Made by a program: the position numbers and the translations under genes. Shown here piece after piece: positions 17,507 through 26,722 of a stretch of DNA of 64,000 bases. Each line of letters begins with the position of its first letter. The first letter of the stretch is position 1. Location: the NCBI RefSeq assembly GCF_041929845.1, contig NZ_JBHEEH010000013.1, positions 4,957 to 68,956 of the forward strand, read 5' to 3'. Under the pieces are notes generated by a model. It ran no database searches. It saw only the letters and a program-made list of their open reading frames with translations, and was not told the DNA's origin. The stretch comes from Paenochrobactrum pullorum. GTDB lineage: Bacteria > Pseudomonadota > Alphaproteobacteria > Rhizobiales > Rhizobiaceae.

Positions 17507-19114
17507 ATGCCGAGAATATCTGATCTATCCCGCTTCACACGCCTTGGCTCAATCAGCCTCTTTTTATGGTTGATTTTGACAACATTAGCATCAGCACATG
17601 CTTCTCTGACAGGCACGACGCCTGTTGATGGCGCGGTGACGGAATCTGCACCGAAAAATTTTAGTCTGGCATTCAGCGAGCCTGTTTCACCACTGGTTTT
17701 AAAGCTGATCCGGCCGGACGGATCGGCGGTGGAGCTGAAAGAATTTACTCTCCATGATCAAACACTTGATATCGTCGCGCCAAAAGATTTGGATAACGGA
17801 ACCCATGTGCTGACATGGCGGGTGGTCTCATCAGACGGTCATCCGGTTGGTGGTTCAGTTGTTTTTTCTATCGGCGCAGCAAGTGCAGCCCCGCCACAAT
17901 TGGTGCAAAGTACTGATCTTACAATCAGCAGCCTTGTTTGGTTTGGCAAGCTTCTGCTTTACATCACACTCTTTGTCGGCATTGGCGGTGCTTTTGCTAT
18001 TCACTGGTTATGGCCAGCTCAAAAGCCTGCACGCGTTTTTATTTTTTACGTTCTTGGCGGCGGGCTTATTGCCACTATCTTATCGCTTGGTTTGCAAGGG
18101 TTGGATGCGCTGGGCTCCGATCTGACACATTTCTTTGCCCCACAGGTCTGGCAAACAGGAATAGAAACCAGCTACGGGCAAACAGTTTTTGCGCTTGTTG
18201 GCGCAGTTATCATAGCTTTTTTATCTTTATTGATAAAAAGCAAAGGTTTAGCTCAATTTTTTTCACTAAGCGCAGTGCTACTTGGTGCAGTTGCACTTGC
18301 ACTTTCCGGACATGCCAGCGCAGCCCCGCCACGATGGCTTACCCGTCCATCCGTCTTCCTGCATGCACTGATGATCACCCTTTGGATTGGTGCACTTATT
18401 CCGTTAGGCTTAGCACTTTGTCGCAACAATGATGATCTGAGAGATGGTCTGCGCCGCTTCTCAAACTTCATCCCATTTGCGCTTATCATCTTGATTGTTG
18501 CAGGGACCACGCTGACCATCATTCAAGTGGAGCATCGCGCCGCTTTGATTGGTACGGCCTATGGCAAATTGCTCATCGCAAAATTAGCTGTTTTGTTCTT
18601 ACTTTTTTTACTGGCCGCTTACAATCGCTGGAAATTGACCGACCCAGTGATGCATGGAGATGTGCGCGCCAATCATAAACTTGCCCGCGCTATTATAATT
18701 GAAACATTGCTGGTTTTTGTCATCTTTGGCATTGCCTCGGGCTGGCGTTTTACGCCGCCGCCGCGCTCTATAGCGATCGCTGAGGCACAACCGGCTGAAA
18801 TACATATTCATACAAACAAAGCGATGGCGGATGTCAAAATCACACCGGGACGCAGCGGTCCTGTCAGTGTTTCCGCCATTTTGATGGACGGTGACTTCGC
18901 GCCTTTGGAAGCACAGGAAGTTACTTTTGTTTTCTCTCAACCGGAAGCAGGCATCGAACCTTTTAGCCGTAAAGCAAAAAAGGCAGAAAATGGGAGTTGG
19001 CAATCTGATGATGTGCTGCTGCCTTTGGCTGGAAAATGGAAAATACGCCTCGATATTCTCATCAATGATTTTGAACTCGCCCGCTTGGAAGAAGATATCC
19101 AGATCCGTCCATAA
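17507..19114 (+). CDS. CopC-CopD fusion, copper resistance/transport protein
   Basis: A 535-residue fusion. After a signal segment the mature N-terminus HASLTGTTPVDG begins a CopC beta-sandwich (about residues 30-125, with SSDGHPVGGSV), a periplasmic copper-binding domain. CopD follows with about eight membrane helices (FGKLLLYITLFVGIGGAF and onward) and then a soluble C-terminal domain of about 110 residues. Such fusions, like Bacillus YcnJ, bring copper into the cell or protect against it. It sits between YcnI and the copper-uptake-associated gene in one plus-strand run. Confidence 0.85.
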   Translation: MPRISDLSRFTRLGSISLFLWLILTTLASAHASLTGTTPVDGAVTESAPKNFSLAFSEPVSPLVLKLIRPDGSAVELKEFTLHDQTLDIVAPKDLDNGTHVLTWRVVSSDGHPVGGSVVFSIGAASAAPPQLVQSTDLTISSLVWFGKLLLYITLFVGIGGAFAIHWLWPAQKPARVFIFYVLGGGLIATILSLGLQGLDALGSDLTHFFAPQVWQTGIETSYGQTVFALVGAVIIAFLSLLIKSKGLAQFFSLSAVLLGAVALALSGHASAAPPRWLTRPSVFLHALMITLWIGALIPLGLALCRNNDDLRDGLRRFSNFIPFALIILIVAGTTLTIIQVEHRAALIGTAYGKLLIAKLAVLFLLFLLAAYNRWKLTDPVMHGDVRANHKLARAIIIETLLVFVIFGIASGWRFTPPPRSIAIAEAQPAEIHIHTNKAMADVKITPGRSGPVSVSAILMDGDFAPLEAQEVTFVFSQPEAGIEPFSRKAKKAENGSWQSDDVLLPLAGKWKIRLDILINDFELARLEEDIQIRP

Positions 19115-19138
19115 CGGGTTGCGCACAAAGGAATAATC

Positions 19139-19600
19139 ATGTCTGTCAATCAGTATTTGCAGCCTCTATTTATCGGGCTTGTCATGACCATTGGTATTTA
19201 TGGTAATCCGGCAAGTGCAGCTGAAAATGATAACAGCCCCGCGGCCATCCGCCATGTTTTGATGGAGATGTTTGACCAGCCGGAACAGAGGCTGACAGTG
19301 GCCCCTGTTGTCATCAAAGGCGATATAGCACTTGCCGGATGGGCGCAGGGTGAAACGGGCGGACGGGCATTGCTGCGCCAACAAAAAGGCCAGTGGCACA
19401 TCGTTTTATGCGGTGGTGATAGCATACGTGAAGCAAAGGCTTTGCAGCAATTTGGTTTGACTGTTGACCAAGCAGAGGAAATGGCCAAATCAATCGTTAA
19501 TGCAGAAGCAAAACTCGACCCTGCTTTGGTGCAGAAGTTTTCTTTGTTTGACGGTGTGATGGTGATGAATGATGACGGCAGTCATCCGCCAGTTCATTAA
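19139..19600 (+). CDS. Copper uptake system-associated protein
   Basis: A 153-residue exported protein (signal up to about SAAEN). Its central part reads LLRQQKGQWHIVLCGGDSIR, with a single conserved-looking cysteine, and the end is rich in His/Met/Asp (GVMVMNDDGSHPPVH). It matches the small proteins that accompany YcnI and CopCD in Brucella-like bacteria; their mechanism is unknown. AAAGGAATAATC precedes ATG 19139. It is the last gene of the copper run. Confidence 0.7.
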   Translation: MSVNQYLQPLFIGLVMTIGIYGNPASAAENDNSPAAIRHVLMEMFDQPEQRLTVAPVVIKGDIALAGWAQGETGGRALLRQQKGQWHIVLCGGDSIREAKALQQFGLTVDQAEEMAKSIVNAEAKLDPALVQKFSLFDGVMVMNDDGSHPPVH

Positions 19601-19615
19601 ATATTTAGTCTCTTA

Positions 19616-19651
19616 AATCCGCTGTTTGCCATGAAAAACAGACAGCGGATT
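19616..19651. terminator. Hairpin terminator between convergent genes
   Basis: AATCCGCTGT (19616-19625) pairs perfectly with ACAGCGGATT (19642-19651). It lies between the copper run and the convergent TonB receptor gene; no long T run, so it may act in both directions weakly. Confidence 0.55.
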
Positions 19652-19667
19652 AGTAATATAAACTGAC

Positions 19668-22088
19668 TTAAAAACGTAACGTCATTCCGCCAATGATTGT
19701 GCGCCCGCGACCCAGTTTACGCGTATCCATATATTGTGCAGGTTTATAAGCGACATTGCTCAAATTCTCGATATTGACGAAGAAAGTCGCATTTTCATTA
19801 TATTTGTAGGATGCGAAAACATCTGCCAAAGTATAACTGTCGACATCAACCAGCTCGGGACCAAATGGCGGCTTGAGTGCTTCACTTTTACCGATATGAC
19901 GCACTTGTGCCCCAATAGTGAGTTTTTCATCCAATGCACGGAAACCTGCATTCACAGTCAATATGAAATCCGGCAGATTATTGATGGCACCCACACCATA
20001 ATCACCTGACCACATGCCATATGGCAGTTGTGTTTTTGTTTTTGCATATGAAAGACCAGCAAAAGCAAAGCCGCTGTCATAATTGGCTTCCAGTTCGAAA
20101 CCTCTGATACGGGTTTTTCCCGGAACATTGATGAACTTCAGACCAGGTAAGTTCGGCATCGAGTAGGCGCCGGAGGTAATGTAATTTTCAACATTATTGT
20201 TGAAATAATTAGCCTTCAACAACAACCTGTCATTGGCTACCAGCAGGTTTTTTTCAACCAAATTGACACCAAGCTCCCAGCCTTTACTGCTTTCCCCCTC
20301 CAGATCGGGATTCGGTGTGATGTCAGAAGGTGTCGCACTATGGGCACCGGGGAAAAAGGTTTCGGTAACACTCGGCGGACGGAATGTTTTGGCGTAAGTG
20401 GTATAAAATTGCAGCCCCTCAAGAGGTGTTACAGCCAATGTCACACGAGGATTGAAACTTGATTGGTTACGTTTAACCTCTTCGGTCGTCGTGACGCCAT
20501 TGATTTTCTTGACGACATCACCGTTCAACTGGAAATGATCATAATGAAATCCGGTGGTCAGATCGAACATACCATAGGTAAAGGTTGCATCGGCAAATAC
20601 GCTTCCGATGCCAAGCGTACCATCACCCGGCCCGCCAGTTCCCCAAGCCTGACCTGTTGTCACATCATCATGATAATAGGCTGCACCCGTAGTTAGCTTC
20701 AAACCGATATCATCAGTTAGCGCCAACTGACTGTTATTGGTTACATCAATGCCTTTGCCTTTATCGCGATTGAATTGGCCTTTATAGTTGCCTTTAATAA
20801 AACGAACCCGTGCATCATTATAAAAAGCATTAACCGTCAAATTGATCAGATCGCTGTCGGGCGTGTAATTATAACGTGCTGTATAGGTCTGGTTGCGATA
20901 ATCCTGCGGCTCGCCACGGATGGCGGAAACATTATCATACCAGACACCACCCAACAGCAATTTATGATCCTGACCATCGCCCAGCTCCAGTTTTGCCAGA
21001 CCAGACTTCAAGTCTTCGATCATATTATTATTGCGCAGACGATTACCCTTTTCATCAACACCGCTAAGCGGGGCGCCTGAATCACGACGATTGAAAGCAC
21101 CCATAATGCCCACACCGTTCATGCGCATTCCGCCAGCCACCAATTTTGACCAGTTATATTCATTATTACCGTATTTAATGGTGGTCATGGCACCATATGA
21201 GTGCCCTGGTAAAATCACGTCATCAATGCCAATGGTACGGAAATTGGCCGCTCCACCTAATGCGCCGATACCTGCCGCTCCGCCCAAAGCGCCTCGCCCG
21301 ATATCCATGCCGGCGATCAGATCTGTATCTATGAAAGTAGAGCCACCAGAAACACCATGCCCCATCACACGGATATTTTGTCTTGCCCCATCAATCATCA
21401 TATTGACGCGACCATAACCTTCCATGCCACGAATATTGACCGCAACACCGGCGCCGGACATTGCTTTACGGGTAAATGTGCCCGGTGCCGACCGCAGCGC
21501 ATTATCAAGGTTGCCGGCATTGCGTTCCTGTAAAGTTGCGCCGTCGGTTGTCGTAACGGCTGCTGCCGTACGATAGGTGCCTTCTTTATCCGAAACCAAA
21601 CCGCTCATGCTTGAGCTTGCACGCGAAACTGTAATCGTCTCCAACTGAATAGCAGAGCTATCGCTTGTTGCTCGTTCAATTCCATCTTGGCGCATCAGAG
21701 TAAATGAGCGCGAACCATTCTGCCTGAAACCGTAGCCTGTACCGCTCAACATTTGTGCCAAAGCTTGGCTGGCAGACATATCACCTGTTACGGATGAGGC
21801 TTGCACGGAAGGCGACATTGTACCATCGGCGATGATATTCAATCCGCTTTGAGCGGCAAATTTTACAATCGCCGATGCTAAAGGCTGTGCGGCAATAGAA
21901 AACTGTATCGTTTTGCCTGTAGATACCAGCCGATCTGCCCTATCTTGTGCTTTAGCTGGAGTGACTTGCAAAGCTAGCGCCGTAACAGCAACGGTGCAAA
22001 GCAGCATTTTAGCCAGAACTGTGGCTGATATTCCACCATTCAACCAGCCATATTTTACTAAAGCGTGATATTGTTTTTGGGCAGGCAT
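19668..22088 (-). CDS. TonB-dependent receptor with STN signalling domain (second module)
   Basis: An 806-residue outer-membrane receptor. After a signal peptide (ending PAKAQD) comes an STN domain (TIQFSIAAQPLASAIVKFAA), then the plug (VNIRGMEGYGRVNMMIDGA) and barrel, finishing in MTLRF. FRPPSVTETFFPG and NPDLEGESS form the FRAP/NPxL box seen in heme receptors. Heme, siderophore or another metal complex may be the ligand. CGGAGACATGAG before ATG 22088 supports the start. FecR and sigma genes follow the same order as in the first module. Convergence with the copper genes raises the possibility of a copper ligand, but nothing in the protein shows it. Confidence 0.85.
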   Translation of the reverse strand: MPAQKQYHALVKYGWLNGGISATVLAKMLLCTVAVTALALQVTPAKAQDRADRLVSTGKTIQFSIAAQPLASAIVKFAAQSGLNIIADGTMSPSVQASSVTGDMSASQALAQMLSGTGYGFRQNGSRSFTLMRQDGIERATSDSSAIQLETITVSRASSSMSGLVSDKEGTYRTAAAVTTTDGATLQERNAGNLDNALRSAPGTFTRKAMSGAGVAVNIRGMEGYGRVNMMIDGARQNIRVMGHGVSGGSTFIDTDLIAGMDIGRGALGGAAGIGALGGAANFRTIGIDDVILPGHSYGAMTTIKYGNNEYNWSKLVAGGMRMNGVGIMGAFNRRDSGAPLSGVDEKGNRLRNNNMIEDLKSGLAKLELGDGQDHKLLLGGVWYDNVSAIRGEPQDYRNQTYTARYNYTPDSDLINLTVNAFYNDARVRFIKGNYKGQFNRDKGKGIDVTNNSQLALTDDIGLKLTTGAAYYHDDVTTGQAWGTGGPGDGTLGIGSVFADATFTYGMFDLTTGFHYDHFQLNGDVVKKINGVTTTEEVKRNQSSFNPRVTLAVTPLEGLQFYTTYAKTFRPPSVTETFFPGAHSATPSDITPNPDLEGESSKGWELGVNLVEKNLLVANDRLLLKANYFNNNVENYITSGAYSMPNLPGLKFINVPGKTRIRGFELEANYDSGFAFAGLSYAKTKTQLPYGMWSGDYGVGAINNLPDFILTVNAGFRALDEKLTIGAQVRHIGKSEALKPPFGPELVDVDSYTLADVFASYKYNENATFFVNIENLSNVAYKPAQYMDTRKLGRGRTIIGGMTLRF

Positions 22089-22215
22089 CTCATGTCTCCG
22101 GAGGTGAAAAATCTTCGTCTCGGATACAAGACGGAATGCCCCGCAGTTTTTATGATAAAAAAATTCATATTTATTAAAAATTATTTTTTGAGCCGAAAAG
22201 ACGTTTTTTTCAAGA

Positions 22216-23205
22216 TCATGCGCGATAAATGAGAGTGCCGATCAAAGGGATAAAACGCGTACGAATTGGCAGAGATCCGGCGAGCTGGGGAACAATATCA
22301 GCAATATCGCTAATATTAACAATCAAAGTAACTTGATGGTTTGAAAGCCCTCCATCAATCAACCGTAAACGCACCGGGCTCCAACGGTTCAACTCTTGTA
22401 AAACCTCGGCCAAGGGACGTGCAATAAATATCAGCTTGCCATTTCGCCATGCCAGATCGGTTTCATCATCCGAGGGTGTGGGCGGATTGATTATATTATT
22501 CGCATAAATCAATTTTTCACCTGCATGCAGGGTTGCGGTTTGATGCGCATAATCAATGCGCACTGCATGTTCGGTCACAATAACACTGGCCTGATCATTG
22601 AGTACAGCAACATTAAATTGTGTTCCCAATGCCGTTATTTGTGCCTCAGCTGCCTTCACGACTAATGGCTTGTCGCTACGCGCTACAGTGAAATAGGCCT
22701 CACCATAATGCAAAATGACAATGCGTGCTTTTGCATTAAAATCGACCGAAACAGCGCTTTCACCCGAAAGCTCAATGATAGAGCCATCAGCTAATGTAAA
22801 CTGTCTGATTTCTCCGGTCAGTGTTTGATAATCATGCCCGCGATTTTTCAACCAAATCGCTCCTGAACCACCACCAATAACGGCCATGAGAGCTAATTGG
22901 CCAAAAAGGCGCCGGTTGATCGTTGCAGTGGATTTCTTATTGCGCTTGATCGCTGACATATGAGTGAGGTTGCCCCACATGCGGGCTAGCTGCGCATAGG
23001 CTTCAGCATGTTGCGGATCAGCTTCCAGCCAGTTTTGATGTTTTGCCATCTGTTCGGCATCGGCCTGCCCGTCGCTAAGCATCGAAAACCAGTTGATTGC
23101 TTCCTGCATCAGTGGATCAATCGCTTCTTCTGCCTCCGTGCTCCAATTTGTATTAAACAAATCCGGATGAGGCTCGCGCGCTTTGGACGATTTTACCTCG
23201 GTCAT
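22216..23205 (-). CDS. FecR-family anti-sigma / sigma-regulator protein (second module)
   Basis: A 329-residue inner-membrane regulator. A DUF4880-like N-terminus (LMQEAINWFSMLSDG, EADPQHAEAYAQLARMWG), one helix (FGQLALMAVIGGGSGAIWL), the FecR domain (FTLADGSIIELSGESAVSVD) and an STN-like C-terminus are all present. Its ATG overlaps the sigma gene stop by four bases (ATGA), a coupled pair. It should relay receptor occupancy to the sigma factor. Confidence 0.85.
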   Translation of the reverse strand: MTEVKSSKAREPHPDLFNTNWSTEAEEAIDPLMQEAINWFSMLSDGQADAEQMAKHQNWLEADPQHAEAYAQLARMWGNLTHMSAIKRNKKSTATINRRLFGQLALMAVIGGGSGAIWLKNRGHDYQTLTGEIRQFTLADGSIIELSGESAVSVDFNAKARIVILHYGEAYFTVARSDKPLVVKAAEAQITALGTQFNVAVLNDQASVIVTEHAVRIDYAHQTATLHAGEKLIYANNIINPPTPSDDETDLAWRNGKLIFIARPLAEVLQELNRWSPVRLRLIDGGLSNHQVTLIVNISDIADIVPQLAGSLPIRTRFIPLIGTLIYRA

Positions 23206-23735
23206 CGCTTTTTATCCGTCGGGCTTATATGCATCTTTTGCAACCTGTATTGCAGGTGCATCATAATGCGCCCCCATTGGCTATAAGCCGTTTGCAACGG
23301 AATATTCAATTCTTTGGCGATGTCTGCAAAAGTTTGTCCATCCAATCGCATAAAATAAATTTGGCGAACAGCTTCAGGTATTTCAGCCAATGCCTGCTCA
23401 ACAAGCTGCATAGTTTGCTTGAAAATGATAAGATCATCAGAGAGCGGCGACGGATCGGCGATCATCTCAATTAGCAAACTGTCATAGGCTGAAAACGGTA
23501 AGGTCTTCAGATGACGTGCATGATCAATTTGCAAATTTGCAGCTATTCTATAGAGATAGGCTTTATGATGAACCAAGGACGGATGCGCACTATCTTTCTT
23601 TTGCGAAATCATCAGACGAAGAAATGCTTCCTGCGTCAGATCGCATGCAACATCATGCGAAGAGCCACGACGTTGTAAAAAACGCTGCAGATCTGCACTA
23701 TAGCTTCGAAAAAGTGAAGCAATATCCCACATCAT
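23202..23735 (-). CDS. ECF RNA polymerase sigma factor, FecI-like (second module)
   Basis: A 177-residue ECF sigma factor with region 2 (ACDLTQEAFLRLMIS, KAYLYRIAANLQIDHAR) and region 4 (IPEAVRQIYFMRLDGQTFA, ELNIPLQTAYSQWGRIM). ATG 23735 is taken; the frame extends to TTG 23738. Dedicated by position to the FecR and STN receptor that follow on the same strand. The upstream 200 bases hold its promoter; a short imperfect palindrome TTCAG-AA-CTGAA is at 23777-23788. Confidence 0.88.
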   Translation of the reverse strand: MMWDIASLFRSYSADLQRFLQRRGSSHDVACDLTQEAFLRLMISQKKDSAHPSLVHHKAYLYRIAANLQIDHARHLKTLPFSAYDSLLIEMIADPSPLSDDLIIFKQTMQLVEQALAEIPEAVRQIYFMRLDGQTFADIAKELNIPLQTAYSQWGRIMMHLQYRLQKMHISPTDKKR

Positions 23736-23895
23736 CAAATCAACAGATTTCCATCGCAGCCATAAAAGCTGATATCTTCAGAACTGAACGGGCTTTTAAT
23801 AAACTTGACCATTTAATGCAAGTTTATATCCGGCACTGTCCAAAATATTCGCTGATTGATGTAATTTATCTGCATCACGCAATGCTAAATTTATG

Positions 23896-23937
23896 AGACA
23901 GGATGCAGAGTGCATCTCACCTGCACCCTGTCACTTA
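23896..23937 (-). terminator. Imperfect hairpin past the DUF917 gene
   Basis: A GACAGG...TGCAG arm and a CTGCA...CCCTGTC arm pair with a one-base bulge just beyond the minus-strand DUF917 gene. A good stem, but no clear T run. Confidence 0.4.
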
Positions 23938-23946
23938 TTACGTTTT

Positions 23947-25023
23947 TCAAGCAAATACGGACTTAAAATCAAGTTCATAGCCGAAAGCGCGCGGGCCTAC
24001 AGCCGCTATACCAGCAGGTGATGTTAAAAGCGCTGGTGCCGGTAAGGCGATAACACTCACCCTTTGACCGTAACGCACAGATTCCGTACCAATCGCACCG
24101 CCCGACATTGTATCCAGCAAGCATAATAAATCCGGTGTCATCGCTATCGCTTTTTTATCACGAAAAGCAACCGCCCATTCATTTTGGAACGTCAGCTCCA
24201 GATTTGAGCCTTTATCAGCGTCAATACCTTCAATCAGCGTTCGGCCACGCAAGAAGCCGCCGGTTGTCTCTCGCGCAACATCAACAACCTTGCCCCTGAA
24301 CAATAATTTGCCGCCCTCATAATCGAGCACTGCTTGAACCGGATCGTCATGTCGGGCGCGGGCATTGATAACTGTGCGTCCAAGTTCAGTGGCTTTGGTC
24401 ACCGTATAATGGATGCCCCATTCTTTCACCTCGCGCCCCGTGCGCGGCGCTTTACAGGTGGCAGCCGTCGAGCCCACTTCCGTGCAGACCGAGCGCGAAA
24501 CACGTTCCATCCATTTCCAAGAAGCCGCCTTTGTGACAATCACTTCATTATCACGCACATCCACCAAGGAGAGCGGATACATCGGCAAATTTCCGATAGC
24601 AAAAGAGGTCATCTGTGCTTCCGGATAGGCACGCCCCATCGCATCAGCGTTTACTACCGGACGATCAAGCATGGCACCGGTCAGAAATGACGACAAAGCA
24701 TTGGAGCCTCCAATTTCAACACTCATAACAGCGCGAAATTTCTTGCCCAGATAATCTTCCATCACTTCCACAGCACGCGCCAGATGTGCCGGATCGCCCA
24801 AGCGCTCCTGCCCCACTAGAGGCGCACCCATTTTAGAAACGACGGCTACCATATCGTTGTCATCGAGATCCATCGGATCCATGATCTGAACGCGCTTGCC
24901 TTGCTCATAAAGACGGCGCAAGTTCAGCGTTGAAAGATAAGGATTTCCGCCGCCGCCGGTTCCTAAAATCCACGCACCTGTTGCCAATGGTTCAATATCG
25001 TCCAAAGCAAAGTCTTGAAGCAT
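23947..25023 (-). CDS. DUF917 family protein, copy A
   Basis: A 358-residue cytoplasmic protein of the DUF917 (S-methyl-thiohydantoin desulfurase-like) family. The N-terminal glycine motif is ILGTGGGGNPYLS and the middle carries EIGGSNALSSFL. Family members occur with hydantoinase/oxoprolinase-type proteins, but the reaction is poorly known. AGGTGAATT precedes ATG 25023. It follows the importer's binding-protein gene after a strong terminator, so it is probably made at a lower level than the rest of the operon. It is a diverged paralogue of the copy at 26723-27859. Confidence 0.8.
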   Translation of the reverse strand: MLQDFALDDIEPLATGAWILGTGGGGNPYLSTLNLRRLYEQGKRVQIMDPMDLDDNDMVAVVSKMGAPLVGQERLGDPAHLARAVEVMEDYLGKKFRAVMSVEIGGSNALSSFLTGAMLDRPVVNADAMGRAYPEAQMTSFAIGNLPMYPLSLVDVRDNEVIVTKAASWKWMERVSRSVCTEVGSTAATCKAPRTGREVKEWGIHYTVTKATELGRTVINARARHDDPVQAVLDYEGGKLLFRGKVVDVARETTGGFLRGRTLIEGIDADKGSNLELTFQNEWAVAFRDKKAIAMTPDLLCLLDTMSGGAIGTESVRYGQRVSVIALPAPALLTSPAGIAAVGPRAFGYELDFKSVFA

Positions 25024-25046
25024 AATTCACCTGTTTCATGCAAAAA

Positions 25047-25072
25047 ACAGGCTCCGTGAGAACGGAGCCTGT
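25047..25072 (-). terminator. Strong intra-operon Rho-independent terminator
   Basis: ACAGGCTCCGT (25047-25057) and ACGGAGCCTGT (25062-25072) form a perfect 11-bp stem with a 4-base loop. On the minus strand six T residues follow. It lies 14 bases after the binding-protein gene and before DUF917 copy A. Confidence 0.85.
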
Positions 25073-25086
25073 CTGATAAAAGTCGG

Positions 25087-26682
25087 TTAGTCTTTGGTGC
25101 AATCCCAATGGAAATTGGAGAAGTTCAGATCCCAGCTTTGCATCGGAATGAACTGATAGCCTTGCAAACATTTGCTTGCACCCAAACGACGATTTGGCGC
25201 CACAGCCCAGACATCCGGCTGCAAATCGACGATTTTCTGCTGCAATTCCTTATAAATTGCATTCTGCTCGGCCACATCGGTTGTGGCGCGCGCCTTGTCG
25301 ATCAGGCCATCGACTTCAGCATTTTGCAACCATTCCATCGACATCCATGTGCCGGATGCTTTGGAGTGGAACTGATTATAGAACATCGCATCCGGTGATG
25401 GATAAGTCGGCGACATATTCACCTGTGTTGAGGCAGGTGTGGTTTCCGGCTTGGATGACAGTTCGACAATACGGTTCCACGGCTCAGGCTTAATATCAAG
25501 TGTGATGCCGATCTGTTCGAGATTGGCCTGCATCATCAGTGCCACTTCTGCTTCAAATGCAAGGGAGGCGACATAGCTGTTGACGAGCTTGATTTCCTGA
25601 CCCGCATATTTGGATTTTGCCAGTTCTTCCTTGGCCTTTTCAAGGTCAAAGACGCCCGGTTCAATCGCATCATTATGCGCATCTTTAAAGGTTTGAGACA
25701 ACGGGCCTTGCATGTCAAAACCCGGATAGATGATTTCATGAATGGTCTGGTAATCCGTGGCATATGCAATGGCACGGCGCACATGAACATCATCCGTTGG
25801 ATAGGTCTGTGTATTCAGCTTGATGATGAAACCGCCGGCTGTGCGGGTCTGCAACAGCTTGTACCCAGGCATACGGGCAATGGATTCATAAGTTTCGTTG
25901 CCAAGACCATGAGATGTCAGGCCAAGTTCGCCTTTTTCAGCCAGCGCTTTGACGGTTGCATCATCGCTTGTCTGGACAAAGCGCACCTGATCAATCGGTG
26001 TCCCCTTGTTCCAACCAAGGAAATAATCCGGATTACGGGTAATGACCATATCAGCGGAACGGTTATAGCTTACCAGTGAGTAAGGGCCCGAACCGGCAGA
26101 ATGTTCGCCAACATAGGCTTCGCCCCATTTGTCGTCGCTGGCCGCATTGGCAGTGATGAGCTTTTCATTGAGCGCTACCATGATCGGTGTGACCGCCATA
26201 AATGGCGAGAACTGGCGATCAAGTTTGAAGACAACCGTCTGATCGTCCGGTGCTGTAATATTTTCCGGTTTCAGCAGATCAACGATCAGGTTGGACGGGC
26301 CTTTGTTGATGCCGATCAGACGCTGAACCGACCAGGTAATGTCGGATGCTTTAACTGGCGTGCCATCCTGAAACTTCACATCGTCACGCAAGTGGAATGT
26401 ATAAGTCAAACCGTCTTCCGACACATCCCACGATTTTGCCAAATGCGGTACAATCTCACCGGACGGGCTCACGGTTGTCAGGCCGTCATACATATTCACA
26501 ACAGCCATATAACCGGTGTAATCGGTAACTTTTGCCGGATCAAGTGAGCTGAAAATCTGCATCGTATTGACGGCGATAGAAACCTTGTCGTCAGCAGATG
26601 CTGTCGAGATCAAGCTTGGCAGAGCGATTGCAGCGCTTAAAAAAAGCGCTGCAAGGCGTGATTTACAAGTTATTTTTTTCAT
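25087..26682 (-). CDS. ABC transporter substrate-binding protein, peptide/nickel/opine family (SBP_bac_5)
   Basis: A 531-residue periplasmic binding protein with a signal peptide (LSAAIALPSLISTASADD). Typical family 5 segments follow: MVAVNMYDGLTT-type start, YTFHLRDDVKFQDGTPVKAS and DDVHVRRAIAYATDY. It captures an oligopeptide or a related small organic molecule for the permease pair at 31074-32983. AGAGGAGAACTTTG lies directly before ATG 26682, a strong ribosome site; TTG 26685 is not needed. Placement among DUF917 and HyuA-like genes suggests the ligand is a cyclic amide such as a hydantoin or thiohydantoin; this is inferred. Confidence 0.88.
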   Translation of the reverse strand: MKKITCKSRLAALFLSAAIALPSLISTASADDKVSIAVNTMQIFSSLDPAKVTDYTGYMAVVNMYDGLTTVSPSGEIVPHLAKSWDVSEDGLTYTFHLRDDVKFQDGTPVKASDITWSVQRLIGINKGPSNLIVDLLKPENITAPDDQTVVFKLDRQFSPFMAVTPIMVALNEKLITANAASDDKWGEAYVGEHSAGSGPYSLVSYNRSADMVITRNPDYFLGWNKGTPIDQVRFVQTSDDATVKALAEKGELGLTSHGLGNETYESIARMPGYKLLQTRTAGGFIIKLNTQTYPTDDVHVRRAIAYATDYQTIHEIIYPGFDMQGPLSQTFKDAHNDAIEPGVFDLEKAKEELAKSKYAGQEIKLVNSYVASLAFEAEVALMMQANLEQIGITLDIKPEPWNRIVELSSKPETTPASTQVNMSPTYPSPDAMFYNQFHSKASGTWMSMEWLQNAEVDGLIDKARATTDVAEQNAIYKELQQKIVDLQPDVWAVAPNRRLGASKCLQGYQFIPMQSWDLNFSNFHWDCTKD

Positions 26683-26722
26683 CAAAGTTCTCCTCTATTC
26701 TTGCGGGTTGTCCCGCTTTTCG

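Noticed and set aside
18608..19126. 172-codon minus-strand open frame
   Set aside because: Antisense shadow of the CopC-CopD fusion gene; arginine-rich, no start signal.
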